Assembly (NCBI GenBank): GCA_963730585.1
Contig: CAVSSL010000010.1
Coordinates: forward strand, 682,001 to 746,000
From: Pedococcus_A sp963730585
GTDB taxonomy: Bacteria; Actinomycetota; Actinomycetes; Actinomycetales; Dermatophilaceae
DNA length: 64,000 nt
Reading direction: 5' to 3'
The notes under the pieces are model-generated. The model worked only from the letters and a program-made list of their open reading frames with translations, ran no database searches and was not told where the DNA came from. The stretch's first letter is position 1. Each line of letters opens with the position of its first letter. A program made the position numbers and the translations under genes. Of this stretch, positions 18,349 through 28,276 are shown piece after piece.

Positions 18349-19293
18349 GTGAGCATGAGAGCCCCGCAGCGCGAGCCCGCCGCAGACCTGCCGCAGCACG
18401 TCACGATCTACGAGGTCGGCCCCCGCGACGGTCTCCAGAACGAGAAGGCCGTCGTGCCCACGGCTGTGAAGGCAGAGTTCATCCGGCGGTTGGCGGCGGC
18501 CGGGCTCGAGACGATCGAGACCACGTCGTTCGTGCCGCCCTCGTGGGTGCCGCAGCTCGCCGACGCCTCCGAGGTGCTCGAGCTGCTCGGCGAGACCGGG
18601 CTCGGCCCGCGCCGGCCGGTGCTCGTGCCCAACGAGCGCGGGCTCGACCGGGCCCTCGAGGCCGGCGTGGGTGCGGTGGCCATCTTCGGCAGCGCCACCG
18701 AGACCTTCGCCCGCAAGAACCTCAACCGCACCGTCGCCGAGTCGGTCGAGATGTTCGCCCCCGTCGTGGCGCGGGCCCGCGAGGCCGGCCTGTGGGTGCG
18801 CGCCTACGTGTCCATGTGCTTCGGGGACCCGTGGGAGGGGCCGGTGCCGGTGGAGCAGGTCGTCGACGTCAGCCGGCGCCTGATGGACCTCGGCTGCGAC
18901 CAGCTCTCGCTCGGCGACACCATCGGCGTGGGGACCACCGGCCACGTCAGCCGACTGCTCGACGCCCTGGAGGGTGCGGGCATCGGAGCCGACCAGGTGG
19001 GCGTGCACTTCCACGACACCTACGGCCAGGCGCTCGCCAACACCCTGACCGCCCTGCGGCACGGCGTCACCGTCGTCGACGCCTCCACCGGCGGGCTGGG
19101 CGGCTGCCCCTACGCCAAGAGCGCCACCGGCAACCTCGCCACCGAGGACCTCGTCTGGGCGCTGCACGGTGCGGGCGTCGACACCGGCGTCGACCTCGAG
19201 GCGCTGGTGGAGACCAGCGTCTGGATGGCCGGCCAGCTGGGCCGGCCCTCGCCGTCGCGGGTGGTGCGGGCGCTCGCGGGCTCGCCGGAGTAG
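18349..19293 (+). CDS. Hydroxymethylglutaryl-CoA lyase
   Basis: TIM-barrel lyase (314 residues) that cleaves HMG-CoA to acetoacetate and acetyl-CoA, the last step of leucine breakdown. Motifs: EVGPRDGLQNEK with the catalytic Arg near residue 27, metal-binding HFHDTYGQA near residue 222, and the signature loop GGLGGCPYAKSATGN with the catalytic Cys near residue 250. GTG 18349 and ATG 18355 are both possible starts. No other leucine catabolism gene is adjacent. It is divergent from the DUF4190 gene and convergent with the helicase-like gene, 20 bases away. Confidence 0.93.
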   Translation: MSMRAPQREPAADLPQHVTIYEVGPRDGLQNEKAVVPTAVKAEFIRRLAAAGLETIETTSFVPPSWVPQLADASEVLELLGETGLGPRRPVLVPNERGLDRALEAGVGAVAIFGSATETFARKNLNRTVAESVEMFAPVVARAREAGLWVRAYVSMCFGDPWEGPVPVEQVVDVSRRLMDLGCDQLSLGDTIGVGTTGHVSRLLDALEGAGIGADQVGVHFHDTYGQALANTLTALRHGVTVVDASTGGLGGCPYAKSATGNLATEDLVWALHGAGVDTGVDLEALVETSVWMAGQLGRPSPSRVVRALAGSPE

Positions 19294-19313
19294 CAGGGGG
19301 CGGCGGGACGGCC

Positions 19314-21653
19314 CTAGCCGGCCGACGCCCCCGTCACCCGGTGGATCGACAGCGTGCGGGCCGTGCCGTCGGCCGTGCCGTGCACCCGTCCGCCCTCGAC
19401 CCGCTCGGGGTAGAACAGCATCCGCTGCACGCCACCGGCCGCGTCGGAGTAGCCGATCCAGACGCCCTGCCGGTCGGCGGCGGCCTCGCGGAGCACGGCC
19501 AGGGTGGTGGTCGGGTCGGTGCTCGGCAGCTGCGGCCCGGGCCGGGCGGCGCGTTCCGCGCGCTGGTATGCCGCCGCCTCCTCTCCTGCTCGCAGGGCAC
19601 CGATGAGCGTGCGGGCGAGCTCGTCGTCGACGGTGTGGATCGTCGGGCCCGGCTGCGTCCGCCGCGGCGGGGTGCGGTGGTGCCCGGTCGTCGGGACGAG
19701 CAGGCCGCCCTCGGCGGACTCGGCCGCCGGGGCGTAGCCGGCGTCGCGGAGGAAGTCGAGCGCGGTCGGCGCGCCGACCGGGGAGACCAGCACGGTGGGG
19801 GCGATCCGGCGCAGCTGCAGGGGGCTGAGCGCCCGGTCGGCGAGCATGGCGCCGAGGGTGGCCTCGTCGTCGCAGCGCACGTAGGAGCCGACCGAGCCGA
19901 CCCGGGTCTGGCCGTGCCGTCGGGCGACGTCGCGGACGAGGTAGTCCAGCGGCTGGGGGACCGGGGTGTGGCTGGCGTCGGTCAGGGCCGACAGCACCTG
20001 GTCGACCGACCAGCCTGCGTCGAGGCAGCGGCGCACCGAGGCGGTGGTGAACCGGTAGACGGTCGCCCCGCCGCGGGACTCGACGTCGGCCACGAGGCGC
20101 ATGAACTGGGCCAGGCCACCTTCGAGCGGGCCGGGGGCGACGGCCGTCAGGTCGGCCTGGAGCAGCACGTGCTCGACGGGGGCCGGCAGGTGCGGGTGCA
20201 TGGCCTCGGCGAGCCGCTCGGGGTCTGCCTCGCCGAGCAGGGCGCGGCCGCCGCGCGAGAGGGCGCCGCGACCGGTGGCGCCCACCCACTCGGCCTCCTC
20301 GGCCACGGCGGCCACCACGGCGTCGATGGTCTGCGGCAGCCGGCGGGGGCGCCGCCAGCGCAGCGCCTCCACGACCGCACCGGGATCGGGCGCCGTGCCC
20401 TGCGGCAGCCGCTCGAGCTCCTCGAGGACGTCGCGGCGCAGGCCACGCGCCGGGGGCCACGACACCTCGGGGCCGAGCGCGTTCACGGTGCCGGAGCCGC
20501 CCGGCGGGGTGCCGCCGACGAGGTGCGGGGCGCGGGTCGAGCCCAGCCAGGCCTGCGCGAGCGTCGCCCAGCGGGACGCCCCGGGCAGCTGCTGCCAGTC
20601 GTCGTAGGCCGGCGTCGGGGCCCACACCGGCTCCAGCGAGCCGTCGTCACCCACGAGCCCGGCGGCCAGGGCGAGCTCGGCCACGAAGGCCGCGCGACGC
20701 TCGGGCACGTCGAGGACCTGCGCCAGGCGGCGCAGGTCGCGCACGGCGAGGCCACCGGCCCGCAGGACGCGGGGCGGTCGGGGGCCCCACTCGGCGGCGA
20801 CCTCGTCGACCAGCACGAGCAGGTCGCTCACCTGCTGCCCGGCCGCCGCGTCCACCACCGCCGGCTCGTGCTCCCGGCCGGCCACGACGGGTGGCTCGAG
20901 CAGCAGCTCGCGGTGCACGCGCCCACCCCGCAGGCGCAGGCCCACCTCGCGGGGCAGCACGACCTGCTCCGACGACACCGACAGCACGAGGCCCTCGGTG
21001 AGCAGCCAGCGGGCTCCCTCGGCCACCTTGCCCGGGGTGCCCTCGGCCGGCGGCACGGCCAGCGGCGGGCCCCAGGCCAGCCGGTCGAGGATGGCCCGGG
21101 CCGGCTCGGGCGCTGCCTCGAGGAGGGCGTCGAGGCGTGCCGGGTCGGCCAGGGCGGCCGGCGTGGTGCCGCGGACCTCCGCCGCGGTGGGGCCCAGGCC
21201 CGCGACGTGCGGGCCGAGCGCCTCGACGGCGGTCCGCGTGACGTGCAGCCCGTCGGCGCCGCGCCAGAGGAGCGCGGTCGACCACAGGCGGTGCAGCAGG
21301 CCGGGCACACGGTCGTCGGCTGGTGCGCCGAGGTGCTCCAGGAGCAGGCGCTCGTCGAGCGCCCCCTGCTGGAGGCTGGCGGCCTCCAGCACCTGGAGGT
21401 GGGCTCGGTCGAGGGAGTCGAGGGCTCGCTGGACGCTGGCGCGGGTGCTGGCCCGGGCCGCCAGAGACGTCAGGTCGGTCGGAGCCGGCCGGGCCAGGTC
21501 GGGACGGCGCCGGAGCAGCTCGCCCAGCTCGTCGTCCGTACGTCCCCGGATGTCGTCGGCCAGTGAGCGCACCGGCTGCGCCGCCGCCCCCGGGTCCGCG
21601 GGGTCGGGCGCAGCCGGCACACGCGGCATACGGGCGTCGGACGAGGTGGGCAC
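19314..21653 (-). CDS. Helicase_C_3 domain protein, putative XPB partner
   Basis: Large protein (about 779 residues from GTG 21653) of the actinobacterial helicase-associated family with a C-terminal Helicase_C_3 (XPB/Ssl2-like) region. I see no Walker A or DEAD motif, so it is probably not an active helicase by itself. Recognisable stretches are HLPAPVEHVLLQADLTAVAPG near residue 510, YRFTTASVRRCLDAGWSVDQVL near residue 570 and a WYL-like C-terminus with GVWIGYSDAAGGVQRMLFYPERVEGG. Its near neighbour is XPB, so it may regulate or load that helicase. The start is uncertain: a longer frame reaches 21767, and an ATG lies at 21628. Confidence 0.75.
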   Translation of the reverse strand: MPTSSDARMPRVPAAPDPADPGAAAQPVRSLADDIRGRTDDELGELLRRRPDLARPAPTDLTSLAARASTRASVQRALDSLDRAHLQVLEAASLQQGALDERLLLEHLGAPADDRVPGLLHRLWSTALLWRGADGLHVTRTAVEALGPHVAGLGPTAAEVRGTTPAALADPARLDALLEAAPEPARAILDRLAWGPPLAVPPAEGTPGKVAEGARWLLTEGLVLSVSSEQVVLPREVGLRLRGGRVHRELLLEPPVVAGREHEPAVVDAAAGQQVSDLLVLVDEVAAEWGPRPPRVLRAGGLAVRDLRRLAQVLDVPERRAAFVAELALAAGLVGDDGSLEPVWAPTPAYDDWQQLPGASRWATLAQAWLGSTRAPHLVGGTPPGGSGTVNALGPEVSWPPARGLRRDVLEELERLPQGTAPDPGAVVEALRWRRPRRLPQTIDAVVAAVAEEAEWVGATGRGALSRGGRALLGEADPERLAEAMHPHLPAPVEHVLLQADLTAVAPGPLEGGLAQFMRLVADVESRGGATVYRFTTASVRRCLDAGWSVDQVLSALTDASHTPVPQPLDYLVRDVARRHGQTRVGSVGSYVRCDDEATLGAMLADRALSPLQLRRIAPTVLVSPVGAPTALDFLRDAGYAPAAESAEGGLLVPTTGHHRTPPRRTQPGPTIHTVDDELARTLIGALRAGEEAAAYQRAERAARPGPQLPSTDPTTTLAVLREAAADRQGVWIGYSDAAGGVQRMLFYPERVEGGRVHGTADGTARTLSIHRVTGASAG

Positions 21654-21765
21654 CCGACCAACGGTAGTCGGGCGCCGCCGGGCGCACCTCGTGGCGGACT
21701 CCCAGCCGCCTCCCATCGACCTCACAGCCAGGTGCGGCATGCTGGCGACGACGAGAGGAGTCGCC

Positions 21766-22518
21766 ATGTCGGACCAGACCCAGCCGATGCCGCCGGCCCA
21801 GCCACCTCGAGGTCCCGCCGGGGGCCCGGGCCAGCCACCGTCGGGACCCGGCGGGCCTGGGCCCGGGGGACCGGGCGCACCTGCTGGACCGCCACCGCCG
21901 CAGGGCGGCTGGCCCGCGCAGCCCTACGGCCAGCCGCCGGCCCGCAAGCCCGGCCTCTGGCGCCAGGCCACCTCGACCACCGGTGGCCGGATCGCGACCG
22001 GCGTGGCCCTCGCCCTGACAGGTCTGATGCTGCTCGGCGTGCTCGGCGTGGGTGTGTTCGGCATCGCGCGGGCGGCCCACCTCTGGGGTGACCGCGACGA
22101 GCGGGTGTCGCAGCGTGACGGGTGGGGGCCGGGCAGCCGGTTCGACGACGACGAGGGCGGTCGGGGCATGGGGCCGGGGATGGGGCCCCGCTCGGGCAAC
22201 GGCCAGGGTGACGGCGGCATGATGCGCGGCAACGGCCTGCTCGGCCGGCTCGGCGGCGTGCAGCACGGCGAGTTCACCGTCACCGGCAGCGACGGCAAGG
22301 CCGTCGTCATGACGCTCCAGCGCGGTGTCGTGACCGCCGCCAGCGCCACCTCGGTCTCGGTGCGCAGCACCGACGGCTTCTCCCAGACGTATGCCGTGAA
22401 CGCGGCCACCCGGGTGACCGGGGGTTCCGCGGCGCAGCTGCAGAAGGACGCCCAGGTCGTGGTGCTGGCCCGCAAGGCCGACAAGGTGGCGGTGCAGATC
22501 CGCGCGGTGATCCGCTGA
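21766..22518 (+). CDS. Membrane protein with DUF5666-like domain
   Basis: A 250-residue protein. The first 70 residues are Pro/Gly/Gln-rich. One membrane segment (IATGVALALTGLMLLGVLGVGVF, about 80-103) follows, then a Gly/Asp/Met-rich linker. The C-terminal 90 residues form a beta-rich domain with GEFTVTGSDGKAVVMTLQRG and TSVSVRSTDGFSQTYAVN, resembling DUF5666 domains. The Met-rich linker (GMGPGMG, GMMRGN) could bind metal, but that is speculation. ATG 21766 follows GAGAGGAG. Function is unknown. It is divergent from the helicase-like gene. Confidence 0.75.
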   Translation: MSDQTQPMPPAQPPRGPAGGPGQPPSGPGGPGPGGPGAPAGPPPPQGGWPAQPYGQPPARKPGLWRQATSTTGGRIATGVALALTGLMLLGVLGVGVFGIARAAHLWGDRDERVSQRDGWGPGSRFDDDEGGRGMGPGMGPRSGNGQGDGGMMRGNGLLGRLGGVQHGEFTVTGSDGKAVVMTLQRGVVTAASATSVSVRSTDGFSQTYAVNAATRVTGGSAAQLQKDAQVVVLARKADKVAVQIRAVIR

Positions 22519-22577
22519 CACCCCTCGCCGGGACTCACCCCCTGCCACCGGGGTGGGGCTGCCAGTAGGTTGCCGCC

Positions 22578-23519
22578 ATGAGCGAGGCAACGGCGCGGCA
22601 CGAGCACCCCAGTGGCGAGCAGTGGACCCTTCGCCACGGTGACCTCCGGGCGACGGTCGTCGAGGTCGGTGGAGGCCTGCGGACCCTGACGTCCGGCGGG
22701 CGCGACGTGCTCGCCGGCTACGACATCGACGAGATGGCCAGCGCCGGCCGGGGACAGCTGCTCATGCCGTGGCCGAACCGGCTGCGCGACGGCCGCTACC
22801 GGTTCGACGGCCGGGAGCAGCAGCTCGCGCTCAGCGAACCGGCCCGCGGCAACGCCAGCCACGGGCTGGTGCGCTGGGCGCTGTGGTCGCTGCTGGAGCG
22901 CTCCGACTCCGCCCTGACGGTCGGCTACCGGCTGCACCCGCAGCAGGGGTGGTCGGGCCGCCTCGACCTCACCGTGCGCTACGAGCTGTCGGACCACGGG
23001 CTGACGGTCACCACGACGGCGACGAACGTGGGCCGCAACCGGGTGCCGTTCGGCTACGGCGCGCACCCCTACCTCGCGCTCGGCGAGACCAGGCTCTCCG
23101 ACGTCGTGCTCACCGTGCCCGCCTCCGAGCAGGTGCTGGTCGACGACGAGCGGAAGCTGCCCACCGGGACGGCACCCGTCGAGCAGGGCGGCCGAGACTT
23201 CCGGCAGGCCCGGCCGCTGGGCTCCACCCGTCTGGACACCGCCTTCACCGGCCTCGACCGTGACGGCGAAGGCCGCTGGCAGGTCACGCTCGGCGGCCTG
23301 GTCGACCGGCCGGACGTCTCCGTGTGGGGCGACCGGGCCTTCGACTGGGTGCAGGTCTTCACCGACAAGGGCGAGGACGAGGGCGTCGACGGTGTGCGCG
23401 GCGTCGCGGTCGAGCCGCTCACCTGCCCCGCCGACGCCTTCAACTCCGGCGAGGGCCTCCTCGTGCTCGAGCCCGGCCAGCAGTGGTCAGGCCAGTGGGG
23501 CTTGGTGCTGCACGGCTGA
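22578..23519 (+). CDS. Aldose 1-epimerase family protein
   Basis: Beta-sandwich mutarotase family protein, 313 residues, that probably interconverts alpha and beta anomers of an aldose. Probable catalytic residues are His in NASHGLVRWALW near residue 95, His in GYGAHPYLALGE near residue 157, and Glu in AVEPLTCPADAFNSGEGL near residue 280. ATG 22578 starts a normal-length protein. Its 3' end overlaps the 3' end of the opposing MFS gene by 33 bases. No sugar operon surrounds it, so the substrate is open. Confidence 0.9.
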   Translation: MSEATARHEHPSGEQWTLRHGDLRATVVEVGGGLRTLTSGGRDVLAGYDIDEMASAGRGQLLMPWPNRLRDGRYRFDGREQQLALSEPARGNASHGLVRWALWSLLERSDSALTVGYRLHPQQGWSGRLDLTVRYELSDHGLTVTTTATNVGRNRVPFGYGAHPYLALGETRLSDVVLTVPASEQVLVDDERKLPTGTAPVEQGGRDFRQARPLGSTRLDTAFTGLDRDGEGRWQVTLGGLVDRPDVSVWGDRAFDWVQVFTDKGEDEGVDGVRGVAVEPLTCPADAFNSGEGLLVLEPGQQWSGQWGLVLHG

Positions 23520-24806
23520 GGGCTGCGGCACCGGCTCGTCCTCGCCCTGGAGGCCGTTGACGGCGGGCGTGATGCGGCGCTCGAGCAGCCGCGCGAGCCA
23601 CATCATCCCGACGCAGCCGCCCACCAGCAGGGCGATGTAGGCCCCGGCGAGCCCGTGCTGCAGCAGCACGCCGGCGACCACCGGGCCGAGGATGGTGCCG
23701 CCCTGGAACGCGCCCGCGCTGATGGCGTTGTACCGCCCGCGCAGGTGGTCGGGTGCGAGGTCGTTGGTGATGGCCGGGATGGTCGGCTGCAGCATGGTCT
23801 CGCCGAGGGCGAAGAGGCCCATGAACACGAGCACCGCCGCGCTCGCCGCCACCGAGCCGGGCACGACCCCGCCGACGCCCAGCGCCAGCCAGGAGACCGC
23901 CCACAGCGCCGCCATGACCATGAAGACGCGGGTGCGGCGCTTGCCGCTGATGCGGCCGAGCACGAAGAACTGCAGGCCCACGATGACGGCCGTGTTCACG
24001 GCGAACGCGAAGCCGATCACCCCCGTGGAGACCTCGGCGACGCCCCGGGCGAACGCCGGCATACCGGCCTCGATCTGGCCGTAGCCGACGAAGGTCGCCA
24101 CGAAGGTCAGCAGCGTCAGCCACAGCACGGACGGCTGGCGCAGGATGGCGGCGTAGGAGCCGGGCTCGTCCGAGGCGTGCTCTGGTGCCTCGGCGCGGCC
24201 GTGGACGTGCCGCAGCGGGCCGAGCAGCAGGGCGATCGGGACGAGCATCGACGCGGCGTCGGCCAGGAAGATCGCCGTGAAGGTGGCCGGACGGTCGACA
24301 TCGACGACGATGCCGCCGATCACGCCGCCGAGGCCGATGCCGAGGTTGACCAGCGCGAAGTTGATGCCGAAGTACTGCTGGCGCGCGGGGCCGTCGACGA
24401 CCGCGGCGATGAGCGCGTTGAACGCGGGCCACGAGATGCCGAAGTTGAACCCGATGAAGAGGAAGGCCAGGGCCACCGTCAGCGGGGTCGTCGCGAAGGC
24501 CAGGATGACGCAGCCGACGAGCTGGGCGGCCGTCGCCATCAGCAGCATCACGCGGGCCCCGAGCCGGTCGGTCAGGCTCCCGCCCGGAGCGGTGACGGCC
24601 AGGGCGAAGACCGCGATGAGCGACATGAGGAAACCCGACAGCCCGAGCTCGATGCCGCGCACCTCGTTGAGGTAGATCACCGTGAACGGCAGGGTCAGGC
24701 CGCGGCCGAGCGTCTGGACGGCCACCGTCGACAGCAGCCACCTGCCCTCGGTCGGCAGCTGGGCCCAGAAGTCCCGGATCCCCCCGCGCGTGCTCATGCC
24801 CGCCAT
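23487..24806 (-). CDS. Major facilitator superfamily transporter
   Basis: Inner-membrane carrier of about 439 residues with 12 hydrophobic segments. MFS signatures include SLTDRLGARVMLLMATAAQ, a form of the loop 2-3 motif (G-x-x-x-D-R-x-G), and LAPDHLRGRYNAISAG in the second half. Two in-frame ATGs at 24806 and 24797 are possible starts. It resembles drug and metabolite efflux carriers, but no substrate can be named. The protein ends with a hydrophilic Pro/Gln tail whose codons overlap the aldose epimerase gene on the other strand. Confidence 0.9.
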   Translation of the reverse strand: MAGMSTRGGIRDFWAQLPTEGRWLLSTVAVQTLGRGLTLPFTVIYLNEVRGIELGLSGFLMSLIAVFALAVTAPGGSLTDRLGARVMLLMATAAQLVGCVILAFATTPLTVALAFLFIGFNFGISWPAFNALIAAVVDGPARQQYFGINFALVNLGIGLGGVIGGIVVDVDRPATFTAIFLADAASMLVPIALLLGPLRHVHGRAEAPEHASDEPGSYAAILRQPSVLWLTLLTFVATFVGYGQIEAGMPAFARGVAEVSTGVIGFAFAVNTAVIVGLQFFVLGRISGKRRTRVFMVMAALWAVSWLALGVGGVVPGSVAASAAVLVFMGLFALGETMLQPTIPAITNDLAPDHLRGRYNAISAGAFQGGTILGPVVAGVLLQHGLAGAYIALLVGGCVGMMWLARLLERRITPAVNGLQGEDEPVPQPSAVQHQAPLA

Positions 24807-25020
24807 GGTCCCGCACCCCACCGACAGCACTTCAACCGGTTATTGCTCCGGGCCCCACCTGGAAGGGGCGGGCCGCGGCGGGGCCGGGCAACCGGCATAC
24901 CGGCTCGGTGATTTGGCCCGACACGTTAGCCTTGCGTGAGGCGCACAGCTGAGGCGCCGTCACACACGAACTTTCGCGCTCTCCCCGGCGGAGACGTTCA
25001 TTCACAGGCAGAGGTGGGCA

Positions 25021-25416
25021 GTGCCTACAGGCAAGGTCAGGTTCTACGACGCGGACAAGGGCTTCGGCTTCATTGCCGGCGACGAGGGCGAGGACGTGTT
25101 CCTGCACGCCAGCGCGCTGCCTGAGGGCGTCACGACGCTGAAGAAGGGCGCCCGCGTCGAGTTCGGCATCGTCGAGGGCCGTCGCGGTGCCCAGGCCCTG
25201 TCGGTGCGCGTGCTCGAGCCGGCTCCCAGCGTCAGCGCCGGCAAGCGCGAGCAGACCCGCAAGAAGCCCGAGGAGCTCGTCGTCCTGATCGAGGACAGCA
25301 TCAAGCTGCTCGACGACGCCTCGAACTCCCTGCGCCGCGGACGCCGTCCCGACAAGGCCCACGGCGACAAGCTCGCCGCCGTGCTGCGCTTCCTCGCCGA
25401 CCAGCTGGAGTCCTGA
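25021..25416 (+). CDS. Cold-shock domain protein with C-terminal extension
   Basis: RNA/DNA chaperone of 131 residues. The N-terminal 65 residues are a cold-shock domain with RNP1 KGFGFIAGD and RNP2 DVFLHASAL. A 65-residue charged helical extension follows (KREQTRKKPEELVVLIEDSIKLL), as in many actinobacterial Csp proteins. GTG 25021 follows AGAGGTGG. The leader of about 190 bases back to the divergent MFS gene is long enough for a temperature-responsive 5' UTR, but I cannot show one. The DUF3027 gene starts one base after its stop. Confidence 0.93.
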   Translation: MPTGKVRFYDADKGFGFIAGDEGEDVFLHASALPEGVTTLKKGARVEFGIVEGRRGAQALSVRVLEPAPSVSAGKREQTRKKPEELVVLIEDSIKLLDDASNSLRRGRRPDKAHGDKLAAVLRFLADQLES

Positions 25417-25417
25417 G

Positions 25418-26158
25418 GTGCCGGTGCCCAAGGACGACCTCGTGCTCAAGGCCTCGGTGCCGGTGGCGCGGGAGGCCGCCGAGTCGATCGCCGAGGCCGG
25501 CACGGTCGGTGACCACCTCGGCATGGAGATGCTCGACGAGCGCCTCGCGACGCACTACTTCGCCTGCACCGCCAAGGCCTACCCCGGGTGGCGCTGGGCG
25601 ATCACGGTCGCCCGGGTGCCGCGCGGCAAGGTCGCCACGGTGTGCGAGACCAACCTCGTGCCGGGGGAGGGTGCCCTGCTGGCCCCCGAGTGGGTGCCGT
25701 ATGCCGAGCGGCTGGCCCCCGGTGACCTCGGCGCGGGTGACGTCCTCCCCTACAAGGAGGAGGACCCCCAGCTCGAGCCCGGCTTCGAGGCGACCGGCGA
25801 CGAGGACGTCGACCAGATGGCCCTCTGGGAGCTCGGCCTCGGCCGCAAGCGCGTGCTGTCGGCCGAGGGTCGCGAGGCCGCGGCCCAGCGCTGGTACGAC
25901 GGCGAGGGCGGGCCGCACTCCGAGGTGGCCGAGAAGGCCCCGGCCCCGTGCTCGTCGTGCGGCTTCTTCCTGCCCATGGCGGGAGCGTTGAGGTCTTTTT
26001 TCGGCGTGTGCGCCAACGCCTGGTCACCGAGCGACGGTCGCGTCGTGAGTCTTGACCACGGCTGCGGCGCCCACTCCGAGGTCGACGTCGACAAGCAGCC
26101 GCCCGTGTCGGTCACCGGCGAGCCCCTGCTCGACGAAGAGGCCTACGACCTGGTCTGA
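25418..26158 (+). CDS. DUF3027 domain protein
   Basis: Actinobacterial protein of unknown function, 246 residues. Conserved stretches are GMEMLDERLATHYFACTAKAYPGWRW and AITVARVPRGKVATVCE in the first half. A probable metal site in the second half contains CSSCGFFLPM near residue 182 and VCANAWSPSDGRVVSLDHGCGAHSE near residue 200. This gives four or five Cys/His in a zinc-ribbon-like arrangement. GTG 25418 begins one base after the cold-shock gene's stop, a recurring order in actinobacteria. A T6 run at 25997-26002 does not break the frame. Tandem repeats containing TGACG begin at its stop codon. Confidence 0.88.
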   Translation: MPVPKDDLVLKASVPVAREAAESIAEAGTVGDHLGMEMLDERLATHYFACTAKAYPGWRWAITVARVPRGKVATVCETNLVPGEGALLAPEWVPYAERLAPGDLGAGDVLPYKEEDPQLEPGFEATGDEDVDQMALWELGLGRKRVLSAEGREAAAQRWYDGEGGPHSEVAEKAPAPCSSCGFFLPMAGALRSFFGVCANAWSPSDGRVVSLDHGCGAHSEVDVDKQPPVSVTGEPLLDEEAYDLV

Positions 26159-26240
26159 CGGCCGAGTCGTTCGGGCGGTCTGACGGCCGGGCCCGCTGTG
26201 TGGGCTGACGCCATGCCGTTGGTGTGGGCTGACGGCCGGC
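26156..26240 (+). repeat. Four tandem 24-25-bp degenerate units starting at a stop codon
   Basis: TGACG(G)C(C) recurs at 26156, 26181, 26206 and 26230, with the preceding bases also alike (GGTC or GGGC). The first unit begins with the DUF3027 stop codon. The spacing is 25, 25 and 24 bases, so the stops fall in different frames. It may be a slipped duplication of the gene's end. Confidence 0.6.
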
Positions 26241-26244
26241 GCCC

Positions 26245-26577
26245 TCAGTGGGCGTCGAAGGCGTTGCCGCGCCCGCGGCGCACGTAGGTGTAGCCGAGGA
26301 ACCCCAGCACGATCCCGGCTGCACACGACCACGGCCACCACGAGCGGTCGCCGGCGTGCAGCGCGGGCACGGCGAGCGTGACCACGAGCGCGACGGCCCA
26401 CACGGCGATGCCCCACAGCACGACCCGCGTCGTGCGCCAGGGCAGCGGCTGCGGCTCGGTGATCTGGGCGATCGACCGGGGCGAGCGGGTCTCCTGGGAC
26501 TGCTGGGGCTGCTGGGACTGCCCGGCCTGCGGGGTCGCCGGCCCACGGTCGGGCCGGTTCGAGGGGGGCTGTCTCAC
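26245..26577 (-). CDS. DUF2530 membrane protein
   Basis: A 110-residue protein. A 45-residue Pro/Gln/Ser-rich N-terminus precedes two membrane segments, TRVVLWGIAVWAVALVVTLA (about 50-69) and SWWPWSCAAGIVLGFLGYTY (about 79-98). A basic loop ends RRRGRGNAFDAH. Order and motifs fit DUF2530, an actinobacterial family of unknown function. It starts at GTG 26577, 51 bases from the divergent purine permease start, so both promoters are packed into this gap. Confidence 0.8.
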   Translation of the reverse strand: MRQPPSNRPDRGPATPQAGQSQQPQQSQETRSPRSIAQITEPQPLPWRTTRVVLWGIAVWAVALVVTLAVPALHAGDRSWWPWSCAAGIVLGFLGYTYVRRGRGNAFDAH

Positions 26578-26614
26578 GCCGGCAGCCTATCTCCAGGACA
26601 AACCCTCTCAGGCC

Positions 26615-26620
26615 GTACTC
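26615..26620 (+). promoter_or_regulatory. Candidate -10 box TACTCT for a leaderless permease transcript
   Basis: TACTCT at 26615-26620 lies eight bases upstream of the permease ATG. Transcription starting seven or eight bases downstream would begin at or next to the ATG, giving a leaderless mRNA, a common type in actinobacteria. No ribosome site precedes the ATG, which supports this. No -35 box is clear. Confidence 0.4.
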
Positions 26621-26628
26621 TTCTGCCC

Positions 26629-28119
<1,491 letters not shown>

Positions 28120-28136
28120 CGCAGCCCCACCACCGC

Positions 28137-28175
28137 GTATGCCGCGGGGCCACCTCACGGGGCCCCGCGGCATAC
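28137..28175. terminator. 15-bp hairpin terminator made of two inverted GTATGCCG words
   Basis: Arm GTATGCCGCGGGGCC at 28137-28151 pairs perfectly with GGCCCCGCGGCATAC at 28161-28175 across a 9-base loop. It begins 17 bases after the permease stop. Both distal ends of the stem are copies of the window-wide 8-mer, the arrangement known for uptake sequences in Neisseria and Haemophilus terminators. Confidence 0.8.
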
Positions 28176-28224
28176 CTGTCTGCGCGCCACTTGTCTGCGT
28201 CCCCCCTGTCTTTGCTGCTCAGGA

Positions 28225-28258
28225 ATAGTTAGCAGAGGTAATGAGTTAGGCTAACTAT
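28225..28258. promoter_or_regulatory. AT-rich inverted repeat upstream of marR (candidate operator)
   Basis: ATAGTTAGC at 28225-28233 and GCTAACTAT at 28250-28258 are perfect inverted copies. Inside the right half lies a second dyad GTTAG-G-CTAAC at 28245-28255. This is one of the few AT-rich stretches in the window and ends 18 bases before the MarR start. It is a probable autoregulatory operator overlapping the promoter of the marR-MFS operon. Confidence 0.7.
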
Positions 28259-28276
28259 CTGACCTGAGAGGACCTC

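Noticed and set aside
25990..26006. T6 run in the DUF3027 gene as a programmed frameshift site
   Set aside because: The reading frame is intact through the run and both sides match the family.
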